NCBI RefSeq assembly: GCF_905171775.1
Contig: NC_053490.1
Coordinates: forward strand, 456,584,562-456,648,561
Direction of reading: 5' to 3'
DNA length: 64,000 nucleotides
DNA from: Rana temporaria
Lineage: Eukaryota > Chordata > Amphibia > Anura > Ranidae
Below are positions 22,200 through 33,039 of this stretch, piece after piece. The position numbers were made by a program, and so were the translations under genes. The notes below the pieces were generated by a model, which was given only the letters and a program-made list of their open reading frames with translations, was not told the DNA's origin and did not search any database. How positions within the stretch are numbered: position 1 is the stretch's first letter; each line of letters begins with the position of its first letter.

Positions 22200-22334
22200 G
22201 AGGAAGAAATTTACCCAGAGGAACCAGAAGCTAGAGCTCGACCATCAGAGCCACAATCTCCTCCCCAAGTGTCCCGTCACAAGTCTCATTATCGCAACAG
22301 AGAGCACTTTGCCACTATTCGTACTGCCTCATTG
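22200..22334 (+). CDS. TAOK1: TAOK1 exon: variable acidic linker (45 codons)
   Basis: The exon begins EEEIYPEEPEARARPSEP and ends in the conserved PPQVSRHKSHYRNREHFATIRTASL. The first ~18 residues are the least conserved part of the protein in this window; the second half is almost invariant in TAOK1. Acceptor AG is at 22198-22199; donor GTAGGT starts at 22335. The frame is in phase with both neighbours. Confidence 0.95.
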
Positions 22335-23717
22335 GTAGGTTCATTTCTCTTATGGTATCCTTGACTGATGGCATAATAATCATTTATTTTTTCCTCAATG
22401 AATTGGTTATTGTGTTGCTTTGGTAAACTGTGCTACATGTGTTTCAACTTGCAATATCAAAGTATTCTCTTATGATTCTGGATCAGTAAAAAATGTCCAA
22501 AAATTCTTTGCAAGGTAGTATATGAACATGTCGGAAAACAATCCTTTTTATATGTGCAGTTTATGCAAATTGTAAGAACCATGAAACGGTAACCTGCTGC
22601 TAATGTAAATTTGTATGCTTTGGACATGTTTTCTTAAACTAAACAGCAGCCAGAATATTTTCTAGTTTTGGAGTTGGAACCTTTGCCAGGTTTCATTGCT
22701 GTCTGCGTCCACACTGTGGAGATTTGCTTTCACTTCCTGTCCTGGAGAATGAGGGGAATCTCTCACCTTTTGACAGTTGTCACTGCAACATGTACCTCTC
22801 ATGAAACCGTTCCCAAGACAAAATGCAAGGATATTTTTTTCGAAATGGGTTAAAGAAAGAAAATGTAAATCCAACATGGGTTCTAACTGTTCCTCACTTT
22901 GTACAGAAATGGAATATATGTAGAAAATGTATATGTTAAATGCATCACATTTGTAGTTGGACTAATGTGGATAATGAATATGATTGTAATGTGTATGGTC
23001 ACCCTGACATCTTTGGCTTGAGAATGTATGAAGACCTTGCTGTATTCACTTGGCTAGTAAGATGCCAAACTTTCAAAGGTTTTGGGTTGAGGGAATTCTA
23101 CAGAAATCATTCTACTGTCTGTCATTTCTACTTGCATTGTGGTTGATAGAAATTTCCATACTGCAGGCAGTCCCCTGGTTACAAACAAGATGGGGTCTGT
23201 AGGTTTGTTTTTTAAGTTGAATTTGTTTGTAGGTCTGAACGGGTACATTTTTTTTAAGTGTAGCTCCAGCCAAAAAAGCTATATTTAAGCTTTTTGGATG
23301 GCCTAGGGAAGGGTTATCACCCCTGTAACATTTATTTTGCTGTCTGTGCCCCTGTTCAGAAGATTTCAACTCACTTTCTGTCCCAATGACAATTGGATTT
23401 TGAAAATTTTGGGTTGTTGTGGAAACAAGCCTTGGTGATAAAGCATCAGTAGAGACCCCTTTTTCCCATAATAACTCTTACTGGAGTAAATTTCTCTTCC
23501 TAGAGGTAGATTTCCTTTCACTTCCTGTTGTCTCCCTCCGTTTGTAAGTCGGATGTTTGTAACTAGGGGACCTCCTGTATGTATCCATGTCGTCGGGCAA
23601 GCAGTCTTTAAAAAAGGCAGCAATTGTACTGACCATATTTTAAAATAACACTGGTTCAAAAGTAAATTAATTTGACAAGAAAACCAAATAAATGTTGATC
23701 CATTCCGTCATTTTCAG
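22335..23717 (+). other. TAOK1 intron, 1.4 kb
   Basis: One MITE (23158-23580); nothing else recognised. Confidence 0.8.
23158..23580. mobile_element. MITE with AGTCCCCTGGTTACAAAC ends
   Basis: Left end cagtcccctggttacaaac and right end gtttgtaactaggggacctcctgtat are inverted repeats with mismatches. The interior resembles the element family at 27822-28060 and 50349-50766 (ctgtgcccc...cactttctgtccc). Confidence 0.6.
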
Positions 23718-23954
23718 GTGACGAGGCAAATCCAGGAACATGAGCAAGACTCAGAACTGCGAGAACAGATGTCTGGATACAAGCGCATGAGGCGGCAGCA
23801 TCAAAAGCAACTGATGGCACTGGAGAACAAGCTAAAGGCCGAGATGGACGAACATCGGCTCCGACTGGACAAAGATCTGGAAAACCAACGTAACAACTTT
23901 GCAGGAGAAATGGAGAAACTTATTAAAAAACACCAAGCAGCCATGGACAAAGAG
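23718..23954 (+). CDS. TAOK1: TAOK1 exon: first coiled-coil block (79 codons)
   Basis: The exon encodes a highly charged helical segment from VTRQIQEHEQ to HQAAMDKE, with dense Lys/Glu/Gln/Arg and regular leucines: the start of the long coiled coil used for self-association and binding of partners. Acceptor CAG is at 23715-23717; donor GTGAAC starts at 23955. GTG at the first position is an internal Val codon, not a start. Confidence 0.96.
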
Positions 23955-24887
23955 GTGAACTAATGGGATCTAAACATAAAGCAGTGTTAACCACAAAAGC
24001 AAACGCTTATTATATTGCAACTTACCATTTCTTAGCTATAATGTCTGCATTCATTTTTTTTTAATTGGGATTTCTCTCTTCTGTCACCTGGTGATCCAGC
24101 CAGTACGTCTGTTGATAGACCAACCATTTAACACTGACATGGGTTCTTGCTAGCATCAGCTTATTTAATTATGGAAAATCTTTATCACAAAAGGGAAAAG
24201 AAAACTGCTGTAGCCAATTATAAATTATTAGCGTGGGCTTAGCTTGAATGTTGGTATATTTAAATCTGCTAGTACATATAACGCTCCCCCCCCCCAACTG
24301 ACAATGCTGCTGTCTAAAGGAGCCCCCCTGTGCTCATTCACCCATAGTGAGGCACTCTAATGCAGGTGGTGTGTTACTGGCCAGATGTAAAATGTATTGG
24401 CAGATTTAGAACCACTAACAAACAAGCCAAATTTCAGCTCACACTTTATAACCAATTACAGCCGTTTTTTTTTATTTATGGAATAAATGTTTTGCATGAA
24501 TAAATAAGATGATCATTTGAATTGCCCCTTCCAGTGTTAAGTTGTTTGTCTCAGCCATGTAAACTGTTGCATTCTGCTGGAGAGCTTGTGCTGTGAAAAA
24601 CCGACTTGGTGGCTGGATTACCAGGTGAAAATAGAAGAAAGAAGGCCTAAAAACCGAAACTATACAGCCATCACATTTAAGAATTGGTATGCTGTCATCT
24701 AATGTTTGCTTTTGTGTTTAATGATGTTTTAAGACCATGTAATTAACATTCTTTTCCTTCAAAGTTTTTTTTTTTTGTGAGTTGTGATAATGCTGAATCA
24801 ATGTATGAGACCTCAAAAATTACAATGTTCCTACATATGTTAAACTTTAAGACACCATTTGATTTAATGCATCTATTTTTGTAACAG
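23955..24887 (+). other. TAOK1 intron, 0.9 kb
   Basis: AT-rich unique-looking sequence. I see no repeat or frame to report. Confidence 0.8.
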
Positions 24888-25016
24888 TTAAAGCTGATGG
24901 CCAATGAAGAAAAGAAGTTCCAGCAACACATTCAGGCTCAACAGAAGAAAGAGCTGAATAGCTTCTTAGAGTCACAGAAACGTGAATATAAGTTGCGCAA
25001 AGAACAGCTAAAAGAG
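24888..25016 (+). CDS. TAOK1: TAOK1 exon: coiled coil (43 codons)
   Basis: The exon encodes LKLMANEEKKFQQH through EYKLRKEQLKE, a continuous charged helix. The first four residues differ from the usual AKVMSN of mammals, as I recall it, and the rest is conserved. Acceptor CAG is at 24885-24887; donor GTACGC starts at 25017. Confidence 0.95.
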
Positions 25017-25844
25017 GTACGCTTTACATCAGTGGTGGTGACTATACTACATATAGGAGGCCTCCGTGGCAATACTTGATGTCATTGAGGGGCCACATAT
25101 AATAATCAGCACATAAAATGTTAGTCAGATACTGCAAACATGCTATAAAAAAAGAATCGGACTGCAAAGATGCTGTTCTTATAAAAGAGACATCAGAGGT
25201 CTTTTGAGATTGCACTTCGTTAGCTTTTTTCCTCGGCCATGGCGGCTGTGCAAAGTGATAGCTGGACTCCAAAGTGACGCTTTGTACAGACACTTCCACG
25301 TATCCCCCCTCATACATCCGGGTTCTAAAATACACCTGAATTCTCAATAAAGGGAACCTATCGTAACAAAAGATCACATATGAGACTTTTGACCCCCAAT
25401 GTAATTGAAAAAAACAAGTTTAGTTGGGATAAATAGTACTTGCACTTAAACCTTCCTAGCTTCAAAAAGATTTTGTTCCCATCCACAAATAAGAATGTAA
25501 ATGCAAACGTCAGGGGCACCTATGTATGGTTAGCTTTACACTGATGACATATCGGGGGCTTTTAAAGTATTGCTGCTGCTTTCACAGGCACACAATATTT
25601 TAAGGCTTGAGCAGTTGTGTTATCTGTTTACTTAATGTAACCTCATCTTTTATATTTTACCCCAAAAATGTGTAAAATGTTTGTGTGCCCCACAATTAAT
25701 TTATGCATATTTTTAACTAAAATGTTTAACTTAATGAACCGTTGCACCAAAATCATGTGACCTAAAACATTGAAGTTACCACCATTTATTTTTCTTCCGG
25801 GTCTCTGTTTTCAGAAAAAAATTATTAATTGGGAGGCTTTAAGT

Positions 25845-25971
25845 CAGGGGGTCTCAAACTGGTGGCCCTCCAGCTGTTACAAAACTACAAGCTTGTAATT
25901 GTCAGCCTTGCAATGCCTTATGGGACTTGTAGTCTCGCAACAGCTGGAGGGCAGCCAATTTGAGACCCCTG
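25845..25971. mobile_element. 127-bp hAT-type MITE with 8-bp target duplication
   Basis: Ends cagggggtctcaaactgg and ccaatttgagacccctg are inverted repeats beginning CAG and ending CTG. The flanks ctttaagt at 25837-25844 and 25972-25979 are an exact 8-bp duplication, the hAT hallmark. Inner inverted repeat ccctccagctgtt/acagctggaggg. Confidence 0.85.
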
Positions 25972-26287
25972 CTTTAAGTAATCTTTAGACCTAAAGCAGA
26001 TCTTCACCCAAAAGGAGAAATTTTACTCTTCCTCCTTTGCCATATTTGCAGCATTTTTTGGATCATCTAGGTGGTCCCAGAGGACTTTCTCCAACAAACA
26101 CCCACATACCCCCCACCTGCAGTTTTCTGTGACACATTACAGGTCCGCGAAGGCTGTGGGGCTATTTAAAAAGCTCATGCGCAGTGGGCAGCCGGCTGTT
26201 ATGCTGCGAGGAGTTGCAATGGGCAGCTGGCTGTAAAGCTACAAGAAGTAACAGCCGGCTGGCCACAGTAAACATGCCAGGGACCCA

Positions 26288-26439
26288 TAGCAAAATGAGG
26301 AACAAAAACTGGATGGCCGCACTCCAAAATACCTAAAAAAGTTGTCTTTAATATTCAACTGTACACACACAGTCACTGCAACCAACAGAATACAGGATAG
26401 CCGACGCGTTTCGCACTTACAGCTAGTGCTTAATCATGT
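26288..26439 (-). mobile_element. 152-bp ribozyme mini-element, copy A
   Basis: Bounded by cagggaccca at 26278-26287 and 26440-26449. Read on the minus strand it starts within hammerhead stem I, carries the ribozyme, then ~110 bases ending in gtgcggccatccagttttt and an AT-rich end. It shares layout and the gccgcactcca phrase with the copy at 39415-39564. No coding capacity; probably mobilised by a PLE. Confidence 0.75.
26399..26437 (-). ncRNA. Hammerhead ribozyme motif, mini-element A
   Basis: On the minus strand: box I ATGATTA (two changes from CUGANGA), spacer A, stem II GCAC/GTGC with a 9-base loop, GAA, stem III ACGCGT, cleavage-site C, then GGC. Stem I 5' strand is lost because the element begins here. 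Likely inactive in isolation. Confidence 0.6.
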
Positions 26440-26724
26440 CAGGGACCCAAAGACCGGTGAAGAACCGGGCTGGGTGAGGACCGCACTGGATGCTTGGACA
26501 GGTGAGTGTTTATTAAAAGTCAGGAGATGCTGCTTTTGTAGCTACTGAAATTAATTTGTGCAAAAAAAAAAAAAAGAAAAATAGGATCTGGAAGTGGAAG
26601 GTTAATAACTATGAAAAGATGAGGATGTGTATGTACAAAGTTAAGAGCACTAAAATGTTGAAAATAAATGAACATAAACTCATTGTATTGTGTGGTTATG
26701 ATGGCTGACAAGTTTTCTCACCAG

Positions 26725-26928
26725 GAGCTGAATGAAAACCAGAGCACTCCAAAGAAAGAGAAACAGGAATGGCTATCCAAGCAGAAGGAAAATTTCCAGC
26801 ATTTCCAAGCGGAGGAAGAAGCCAATCTTCTGCGACGTCAGAGGCAGTACCTAGAGCTGGAGTGCCGTCGGTTCAAGAGGCGGATGCTGCTTAGTAGACA
26901 TAATCTTGAACAGGATCTAGTTAGAGAA
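26725..26928 (+). CDS. TAOK1: TAOK1 exon: coiled coil (68 codons)
   Basis: The exon encodes ELNENQSTPKKEKQEWLSKQ through RHNLEQDLVRE, including the LLRRQRQYLELECRRFKRR block, the most basic part of the coil. Acceptor CAG is at 26722-26724; donor GTAGGT starts at 26929. An apparent upstream ATG frame from 26668 is intronic read-through. Confidence 0.96.
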
Positions 26929-29117
26929 GTAGGTTGCCGTTTTGAGCAGAACTACAGGGGCATTTGGCTAAAACCGTTTAATGCGTTTTTAAAATATAAC
27001 TGCCTGTTTCCTATAATCTATGCAAGCAATCTTGCTCTGTTGTAGTTTACACTGCTGCAAATGTAATTGGGCCCTGGGACTTTTTGGTGTTTTTGTTAGT
27101 CGGTTAGCAGGAGTAGCAGTGCACACAGTTTCATATTGTAATGTAATTCATAGTATAGTGGGGAGTTGACACCCAAAACAGCAATAGTAAGTAGCAGTGG
27201 GGCCCGATGGCTATGCAGTATGGCAAGTGTGTAGGCATCACAAGGATAGCTGAACAGATTTATAATTATTTTGGTATAAGGGTTCATATAAGTAATTTAC
27301 TTGAGTGTTTAGTAAAGTAAAAGAACGGTTACTAACAAGAATGTAACTGAAACACAATCTGTCAATGTATTCAAAGCTATTGAAAGAATTGGTAAATTTT
27401 TAACAAGCCAGTATTAGAATGGGACCAACGTTTATATTGGAATATATGAAGAATGCATCACAGCTTTCACAAGGCTTGACATGTGGGTTATGTTCCTGTT
27501 CATAGGAGAGGACTAGGCAAAACATGTTGGATATTTAAATACATGTGGGAAAAAAAATCCCCTCTGGTTGATCAATGTACATTGCAAGGATTTTTAACAA
27601 GCTTTGTTGCAGATTCCTACCTTTTGCTGTTCTGAAGAAATAGCTTTTTGTCTGTGTCCATGTTCTTGGTGAATCTGTAAGTTAGTGACTTTTTATCACT
27701 TAGCTGTTGCACCTGCAGGGCTGTAATGAGGAAAGTGGCAGGGTCTGTATCCCTTTAGACGTGATTTCCCTTTTTGGAGTATCTTACCAAAAATGACATT
27801 TGTATTGCAGGGGATGTACCTTTAAGTAGAACTATAGGCAAAACTTTTTTGGGATCGAGTAAGGGAGGGTTGTAACCACTGTTGGTTCATTTTTTTTTCC
27901 ATCTGTTCCATAGCAAATTCAGGGAATGCTTGGGGACCCCCAAGCCACCAGAACTAGTGTCCCCTATTTACTTTTCTGGGCACAACCCAAATTTTGGTAT
28001 TTTCTTTTATTTCCGCTTTCAATGATAATATTTAATGCAGACTTCTGGGAAAATTAGTCGGCCAATCACACAAACAGTAAATGCCATTTCAGGGGGGCGT
28101 TCTATACATTGATGGTGTACAGAACGCCTCCAAATTGCCACATTGCATTACATTTTACAGAAAATTACAGAGCTGCAGATTGAAAAGGAAACATCACTTA
28201 TAATAACATCCAATTACAATATGACGTGTGTCGCTCTTGTTTACACTAGATTTATTTTTATTTGCCATTTTTTTCCCATGAAAGTTAAGTTACCCTTTAG
28301 GATATTGTACACAATGGGCTTCATGTGGAACTTGGAGTACAGAAAGCTTTTACAAGCATTTTCAAAACTTTTGTTAAAGCTTTAAGTTTAGCAAAAAAAA
28401 AAAAAAAAACATTTTTGCCAACCAAGTCAAACAAAATTCAGCTGTAATAGCAAGTCCGCTTCTCTCTTTTGATTATTCTGAAGGTTACACAATGATAGGT
28501 TATTGTGGGCAGAACAGACCTATTAAACAGTTTCATACTTGTGGCCCATATCAATCCACACACATTTTTTCATTGGTATATGCATAGGTAATATAGTGTA
28601 ATTATATAATAGGGTTTAATTAAAGTGCTTGTAAACCTTGCATATACCCAATGAAGTGACTGGCCTCAGGTGATACACAGAGATAATACAAATCCACCAA
28701 CATAAGTTTTACCTGTTTATCTGCAGCCCTTTCTTCTCTACATTTGTTCAAAGTGCTGAATTATAAAGCTTTCTGAGAGTTCAGAGAAAGGGGAGCGGGG
28801 AGCTATAGTCACACACTGCAGAGCTCAGTGAGGAGAGCTGATTGGAGGGAAGAGACACACCCCCTTTACAAAGTAGCAGAGCTGAGGCTCTCAATCAGCT
28901 GGAGGTCCCTCCCTGTCACCATTTTTCTCTTAGTATTGGGAAAACTTGTCAGACGTGATTCATGCTGATAGCAGAGGAAAGAAGCAGCGGACAGAAATAT
29001 CACTTGGTGCTCTGGATTGAGACAAGTGTATATATAGAGGGATATGCTTTGTTCATAGTTCTTGTCTGAGGTTTACAGCCATGTTAAGGCAATGTTTTTT
29101 TTTTCTCTATTTAATAG
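26929..29117 (+). other. TAOK1 intron, 2.2 kb
   Basis: It holds part of a dispersed repeat near 27822-28060 and the MITE at 28619-29087. No other feature seen. Confidence 0.8.
28619..29087. mobile_element. MITE of the 2531-4329 family, unbroken copy
   Basis: Left attaaagtgcttgtaaacc and right gtttacagccatgttaa ends are inverted; interior phrases (ccaatgaagtgactggcctc, gagagctgattggagggaag) match 2570-2750. Its right end is 30 bases from the TAOK1 exon at 29118. Confidence 0.7.
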
Positions 29118-29357
29118 GAACTGAACAAGAGGCAGACACAAAAGGATTTGGAGCACGCCATGCTACTACGGCAGCATGAATCCATGCAGGAACTAGAATT
29201 TCGGCATCTCAATACTATACAGAGAATGCGTTGTGAGCTTATTAAGTTACAACACCAAACTGAACTCACAAACCAGCTGGAATACAACAAAAGACGTGAG
29301 CGAGAACTGAGGCGCAAACATGTCATGGAAGTCCGGCAGCAACCCAAGAGTCTAAAG
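29118..29357 (+). CDS. TAOK1: TAOK1 exon: coiled coil (80 codons)
   Basis: The exon encodes ELNKRQTQKDLEHAM through RHVMEVRQQPKSLK-type sequence (here RRKHVMEVRQQPKSLK), with the strongly conserved LRQHESMQELEFRHLN stretch. Acceptor TAG is at 29115-29117; donor GTAACT starts at 29358. The last 30 intron bases are all that separates this exon from a MITE ending at 29087. Confidence 0.96.
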
Positions 29358-30487
29358 GTAACTTTGTTTAGGTTGGCACAAAGTTGGGGTAGGGCTACAC
29401 AGGCAATTTGTAATCAAACTACTTACATATTCAAAATGTCAGATTCCGCCCCTGTGTACTGCAGCCGGTGTGTACTGCATGACTGAAAAGGGTCTGCTGC
29501 CTGGCTGCCAATCAGCTGAGAGTACTGACCCAGAGTGTTCTGGTGGGTGTTGTCCCCCTGTCAGAACACAATAGAACAGCAGGGGAGATCGATGTACGAA
29601 CATCGGATTGTTAGTACAGCGACTCCAACCTGAGCTCAATTTTAAAATGTCTTATTTGTGGTAGCATATTAATTCATTGTTGACTTTCCTTTTGGTTCTC
29701 TTCCAAATCGCCTAAAAACATGGGTTAGTGGAAACGAATGCCCTCTTTGCTGGGTTTTACAACCATGTATTAGTGTGTGCTTAGAGGAAGTCTAATTTGC
29801 CAAGTTCCTTCTTTGTTTGAAGCTGAGCTGTTGATACCAAGTGGCTTCCTTTTGTACAATAGACTGTGGGTTGTGTTTTTTGTTTGTTTTTTTTACACTG
29901 GTTGGCAAAAAATTATTAAGATTTCATCTCAAATACATATATTTGTATAACCATTTTAAAACTGTTTATTGCTCTATATTTATTTTTACTCTGTATTCCA
30001 AACATGTGACCAGCAGCAGAGAACTAGAAGCTCCTCCTGCTTATGTTTTCCTGCAGACAGGCTAGGAAAGATCTGGCTCATGTGATAGCTGTATATTGAT
30101 TAGATAAAAGGTACTTGCATGTTTTTTTTTTAACCACCCGGAAGGATTTTTTTATTTAATCACCAGGCCATTTTTTGTGATGCAGCACTGCCTTACTTTA
30201 ACTGACAATTGTGCGATCCGTTTAGGCCGATATGTATTCTCCTATTTATTTTTGGTAACAAAGAATCCCAATAAGCATATATTGATTGGTTTGCGCAAAA
30301 GTTATAGCATCTACAAAATGGGTGAATTGATTTATAGCATTATTTTATTTTTTACTGCTATTGGCAGTGATCAGAAATTTTTAGCGGGACTGCAACATTG
30401 TGGCGGAACAGATCAGACGAATAACTGACATTTTTGACACTTTTTTTTTTTTTTTAAAAAACCAGTGACATTATAGTGATCAGTGTT

Positions 30488-30502
30488 AAAAAATGCTCTG
30501 AC
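30488..30502. repeat. L1 target-site duplication, left copy
   Basis: aaaaaatgctctgac, repeated at 37467-37481; its A run cannot be separated from the L1 poly-A tail at the right-hand copy. Confidence 0.85.
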
Positions 30503-30599
30503 GGGGGGCGTGGCCTGGGCATGGCCGTGTGAAGTCGCAGCTTTTGAGAGCTCCCGGCCCGGACCACCCTTCACCGGCTATAAACTGCTAAAAATCGGC

Positions 30600-31768
30600 A
30601 TGCAATCGGCCAAAAGACGAAAGGGGAAAGCAGGTACCAGAGTGACCCGATCGGGTGTGGCTACAGGCGAAATCCAGCAATACTTCAGGCCGAGCCACCG
30701 GGCTTCCCCCGGGGCCCAGGCGACGGCCCCGCGCAGCTCACCACGTGGAGACCCTGTGGAATCCCCGGGCTACAGTGAGTGGACCTCGGACTTGGGGACC
30801 CCAACGGATACGTGCTGGGGACCTGAACTGTTTGACTTACCTTCCACGGAGATGGCCTCTCCCTCTCAGCAAAATGATGGCGCTCGGATGGAACCTGACA
30901 TCCGGACCCTCCTGCAGGCGCTCCCCACGAGGTCGGACATTGAGGCCCTCATTCTTCGCCTGGAAGAGACGCACCGCAGAGATATCCAGGAGGTGAGGGC
31001 GGATGTCTCCGCCTTGACGGACAGGGTAACTACAGGGGAATCCTCCGTTACAGCGCTAGAGGCCAGAGTAGCGGACCTGGAAAGAGCCGGAGAGCAACAA
31101 CGTGACGCGGCCATATCGCTCCAGTTACACTTGGAGGAGGTCGAGGACAGGAGCCGCCGCAATAATCTGCGGCTCCGGGGGATCCCGGAGGCGGTGGGAG
31201 TGGAGGAACTGGACCAGGCGGTGCAGACCCTGTTCCGGACGGTGCTGGAGGATCCGACGGTGGTCGTGGAAGTCGACAGGGCGCACAGAACACTGGGCCC
31301 CAGGTCGGAGACCCAGAAAGGCCTAGAGACATAGTCTGCAGACTATTGCGCTACACGCAGAAGGAGGACATTCTCCGCAGAGCTTGGGACCAGGGTGAAG
31401 TGCCCCTAGAAGACGCCAGAATCAAAATCCTACCTGACCTATCCGGAGCAACCCTCAGGAGGCGGGCGATGCTGAGACCTGTCCTGGAAATGGCGAGGAG
31501 AGGCGGCTACACATACCGATGGAGGTACCCCCTGGCGGTAACGTTCAGGAAAGATGGCAAGGCATTCACACTCCAGACCAGGGCGGACCTGCCGGCGCTG
31601 TTCCGCTTTTTGGAAGAAGATCAGTTCCCGGTACCGGACTGGCTACAACTCCTCCCGCGGCAGACGGGCAGGTCGGGCCCCTCTCAATACCGAGTACCAG
31701 CGCAGCCCCGTCAGCAAAGAGGAAGGAGAAGGCTCAGAGCCCCATCAGGAGGAGGACGCCGTGAGTAG
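30600..31768 (+). pseudogene. L1 ORF1 (RNA-binding protein), one frameshift
   Basis: ORF1p forms trimers that coat the L1 RNA. From the ATG at 30600 the frame has a basic, disordered N-terminus. A coiled coil follows (DIEALILRLEETHRRDIQEV to VADLERAGEQQ, about residues 115-165), then the RRNNLRLRGIPE motif that opens the RRM. The frame closes at 31334. The expected continuation (RPRDIVCRLLRYTQKEDI and the C-terminal domain to 31768) is in another frame, so one base has been gained or lost near 31300. The protein would lack part of the RRM and the C-terminal domain. Confidence 0.8.
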
Positions 31769-33039
31769 GCCTTAGGCCACACTGTTATTCACTGTGCCCC
31801 CCCCGTCCTCTCGCTACCACACACCTTTTGTTGCCATGTTGCAGTCCAGCAGAGATAAGTAGTACCTCTGGGGGGGTCCTGTCCCGACCCTCCTGTCCAC
31901 CCTCTGATGGCGATCACCGGGCTGCTCACTGAAGGTCCCTGCTGTGGAGATAGTGGAGCCGAGGCCCCTGGACTGTCGTCCTGCAACCCACGCCCTATTC
32001 CAAGACCCGGTGGCCCAGAGCACTTTGCCCTACGTTCCCTACTCGGCTGATAGGGGGGACCCCGGACAGAGGTTAGTGAGAGAGATCTGCATCCCCCATG
32101 GGAACGGGTCAGCCACCCCACAGAGGTGAGAGGCACCCCCCCCCCCCGCTTCTCCTACGTTACCTGTTGCAGGGGTGCGGAGAGACCGATAGGAAATGGC
32201 CTAGATACCTGTGTGAACCTCTGAGGTACCCCCAGAAGATTTCTTGTACTTGGAGGGCCGGTGGGGTGAGCCGGGGAGGGGGCAGGACGGGGAGGGGGAC
32301 GGCGGGCTAAAGCCTCAGAGGGATCAAGGACTGTGCTATTACTAATATCCCGGGAATGACCAATACCAGGGATTATCCTGATGTAACGCTACGAGACCTG
32401 TGAGGTACCACGGACCAGCTGGAACGATGTTGGGCTTTTATTACTGTTGGGTGGTGGAGGGAGGAGGGGGGAGAGGGCCCATTGAAATGCCATCTACTCG
32501 CATGCCTACCAGCCATTATGAGGGGGGGAGATGCATCCGTGAGGGGGAATTGGTTGCATGCATGCTATATATGTCGCTCTTCCTCCACAGGGGACCAGCC
32601 AAGTGAAGTTGGTAGGCATATAATGACTACAAGATGTTGGCTAGTATTTCTCGCACTGTTTGCACTGTTTGCACTGCATGGAGGTTTAATTACATGTTTT
32701 TGTAATTGCTTAGACCCCTTATTTCTGTAGTCAGATTACTTACAGTAAAATGCCGTTTAGTTTCTTACCTGTCTAGAGTAGCCGGTGGGGGGTGGGAAGG
32801 CCGGGAGTCTCGCTTCCCGGCTCTGTACATCCCACCACCCACATAGGACTACGCTCGTATACCAGTGCTTAACTGGTGAGCGTTGCAGCTAAGTTTAGCT
32901 CAGTTAGAATTCTTTCTCTGCCGCACACACTAGTGCAGGCCTCCTAAATCTCACTCTAACTATACCGGGTTCGCTTACCCAAACTCTCTGACTCTTTTCT
33001 ACCCAACCCTCCCCCCCCCCCCCCTCCCTCCCTACACCC
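31769..33039 (+). other. L1 inter-ORF spacer, 1.27 kb
   Basis: No convincing frame. It contains G- and C-rich tracts, including a C run immediately before ORF2 (33011-33022). The spacer is long compared with mammalian L1, where the ORFs nearly touch. Confidence 0.7.

Larger units (their letters stand above)
25017..26724 (+). other. TAOK1 intron, 1.7 kb
   Basis: It contains a short hAT-type MITE and a ribozyme mini-element, listed separately, and a one-sided MITE end near 25990. The rest is unremarkable. Confidence 0.8.

Noticed and set aside
23718..23720. GTG as an alternative translation start for the TAOK1 coiled coil
   Set aside because: It follows a CAG acceptor and encodes an internal Val; the upstream exon joins in frame.
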